Shown: in pieces, positions 62,718 to 64,000 of the stretch
How positions within the stretch are numbered: position 1 is the first letter of the stretch
Layout: the number at the start of each line of letters is the position of its first letter
DNA from: Sulfitobacter sp. THAF37
Lineage (GTDB): Bacteria > Pseudomonadota > Alphaproteobacteria > Rhodobacterales > Rhodobacteraceae
Assembly: GCF_009363555.1 (NCBI RefSeq)
Contig: NZ_CP045372.1
Span: forward strand, 3,297,501 to 3,361,500
Length of the DNA: 64,000 bases
Reading direction: 5' to 3'
The notes under the pieces: model-generated
Seen by the model: the letters and a program-made list of their open reading frames with translations, nothing else
Databases searched by the model: none
What the model was told of the DNA's origin: nothing
Made by a program: the position numbers and the translations under genes

Positions 62718-64000
62718 TCAATCGCCCAGCGTCAGCGCCACGAAACGGGGATCGCCCGCGCGCCGGACCAGCAGCAGCAGCGATTTGCGGCCCGCCTCCT
62801 GCGCGGCCTGAACACGCTCTTCCAGGTCCGCGATGGAGCTGACCTTTTGCTGGCCCGCCTCGGTGATGATATCGCCGGTGCGCAGGCCTTTTTCAAAGGC
62901 CTCGGATGCCTCATCGACTTCGGACACAGCCAGCCCTTCCATGCCCGCATCCGCGCCCAGTTCCTCGCGGAGTTCGTCGGTCAGCGGGGTCAGCGTCAGA
63001 CCCAGCATCGACTGCTGCATGGGTGCTTCTTCCAGCTCTTCCTCCTGGGATCCGGTCGCCGCTTCGCTGTCCGCGTCCTCGCGACGGCCCAGCACGACCT
63101 TGACGGTCTGGCTCTTGCCTTCGCGCATGACGGTCACGCGCACGCTGGCTCCCACGGGCGAGTTGCCCACCTGGCGCACCAGGGCGCGGGTGTCGGCCAC
63201 CTCGACCCCGTCGAAGGACATGATCACGTCGCCGGTCAGCAGTCCCGCTTCCTTGGCGGGGCCGTCGGGTACATCCGTGATCAACGCGCCCGAGGCCGTC
63301 TCCAGCCCCATGGCGTCGGCCACGTCGTCGGTCACGTCCTGAATGCGGACACCCAGCCAGCCGCGCCGCGTCTCGCCGTATTCCTTCAGCTGGTCGACCA
63401 CGCGGGTCACGACGTTGGCCGCCATGGAAAAGCCGATGCCGATGGAACCGCCGTTGGGCGACAGGATCGCGGTGTTCACGCCGATCACCTGGCCGTCCAT
63501 GTTGAACAACGGCCCGCCCGAGTTGCCCCGGTTGATGGCGGCATCGGTCTGGATGTAGTCGTCATAGGTCCCGGACAGGGCACGGTTGCGGGCAGAGACG
63601 ATGCCGGCGCTGACGGAAAAGCCCTGGCCCAGCGGGTTGCCCATCGCGATGACCCAGTCGCCCACGCGGGCCTCGTTGCTGTCGCCAAAGCTGACGTAGG
63701 GCAAGGGACCGTCGGCTTCGACCTTCAGCAGGGCGATGTCTGTATTGGGGTCGGTGCCAATGACCTTGGCGGTCAGCTCCTCGCCCGAAAAGAATTCGAC
63801 CGTGATTTCATCGGCGCCGTCGATCACATGGTTGTTGGTAACAACGTACCCATCCTCGGAAATGACAAATCCGGACCCCAGCGCCGAAGACCGGCGCGGC
63901 CGCTGGCCGTTGCCGCCGTTGCCGCGGTCGCGGAATTCGCGAAAGAAATCTTCGAAGGGCGACCCCTCGGGCACGATGCCCTGCGGGCCGGTGCGGCCTT
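62718..64000 (-). CDS. DegP/HtrA-family periplasmic serine protease, 5' partial
   Basis: C-terminal 427 residues of a Do-type protease-chaperone; the frame is still open at base 64000, so the signal peptide lies beyond. Catalytic triad intact: His in VVTNNHVID, Asp in NTDIALLK, Ser in GNSGGPLF. Two PDZ domains follow (GWLGVRIQDVTDDVADAM; MLGLTLTPLTDELREEL). An acidic Gln/Glu-rich linker (EEELEEAPMQQ) joins them. It handles misfolded envelope proteins. Contrast with the dead protease-like domain at 37.5 kb. Confidence 0.94.
   Translation of the reverse strand, partial: GRTGPQGIVPEGSPFEDFFREFRDRGNGGNGQRPRRSSALGSGFVISEDGYVVTNNHVIDGADEITVEFFSGEELTAKVIGTDPNTDIALLKVEADGPLPYVSFGDSNEARVGDWVIAMGNPLGQGFSVSAGIVSARNRALSGTYDDYIQTDAAINRGNSGGPLFNMDGQVIGVNTAILSPNGGSIGIGFSMAANVVTRVVDQLKEYGETRRGWLGVRIQDVTDDVADAMGLETASGALITDVPDGPAKEAGLLTGDVIMSFDGVEVADTRALVRQVGNSPVGASVRVTVMREGKSQTVKVVLGRREDADSEAATGSQEEELEEAPMQQSMLGLTLTPLTDELREELGADAGMEGLAVSEVDEASEAFEKGLRTGDIITEAGQQKVSSIADLEERVQAAQEAGRKSLLLLVRRAGDPRFVALTLGD

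Overview
The window is about 64 kb of high-GC chromosome from an alphaproteobacterium, most likely a member of the Rhodobacteraceae (Roseobacter group). This is inferred from family-typical gene orders: folB-folP-glmM, glyQ/DUF6446/DUF1206/glyS/ppdK/SleB-type hydrolase, ftsY/EamA transporter/ispZ, and yqeY divergent from carA. Further support comes from the single-chain pyruvate carboxylase, a SAM-II riboswitch before metZ, an Irr-type iron box before dps and CtrA-type TTAA-N7-TTAA sites. Genes are tightly packed with many ATGA/GTGA overlaps. No intergenic gap exceeds 300 bp, and no tRNA, rRNA or CRISPR array was seen.

Layout. 1-4.9 kb: the 3' part of an FMN alpha-hydroxy-acid dehydrogenase, pyruvate carboxylase and a VOC protein. 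4.9-13.2 kb: an iron/heme island with a TonB receptor divergent from hmuSTUV, then a 56-aa ORF, hemP, an unknown 160-aa gene, a DUF1289 gene and an unknown 140-aa gene, and finally dps behind an Irr box. 13.2-19.5 kb: a DUF2244 protein, a secreted zinc metalloprotease with a glycan-binding-like tail, yqeY, carA, and a GspE-N/MshEN-GT2 fusion glycosyltransferase behind four phased CtrA half-sites. 19.5-25.9 kb: a HAD phosphatase, UbiH-type hydroxylase, class V aminotransferase, two Lrp regulators, ilvC and a DMT exporter. 25.9-37.4 kb: minus-strand housekeeping block (glmM, folP, folB, cell wall hydrolase, ppdK, glyS, DUF1206, DUF6446, glyQ). 37.5-51.3 kb: a secreted protease-like protein that has lost its catalytic triad, a ThDP enzyme coupled to TrkH, a DUF1127 protein, folE2, metZ with riboswitch and attenuator, GST, ispZ, EamA, MgtC, ftsY, a lytic transglycosylase and an SH3 lipoprotein.

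51.46-53.74 kb is a complete 2281-bp IS1595-family insertion with perfect 24-bp terminal inverted repeats and an 8-bp target duplication (TTTCGAAA). It sits inside a palindromic transcription terminator. Besides the transposase it carries a three-gene passenger cassette: a Panacea/SocA-type (DUF4065) antitoxin-like gene, an overlapping probable toxin and a small charged ORF. The transposase appears to have ATA where its ancestral start codon should be. This element is the strongest candidate for a new system in the window.

53.8-64 kb: a fused NuoE/NuoF-type formate dehydrogenase diaphorase subunit with no catalytic subunit beside it, an AlkB-like membrane hydroxylase, three paralogous small secreted proteins of unknown function, xseA, purD, a VCBS-repeat protein, a 2Fe-2S ferredoxin, a peptidoglycan-binding lipoprotein, and the 3' part of a DegP/HtrA protease running off the window end.
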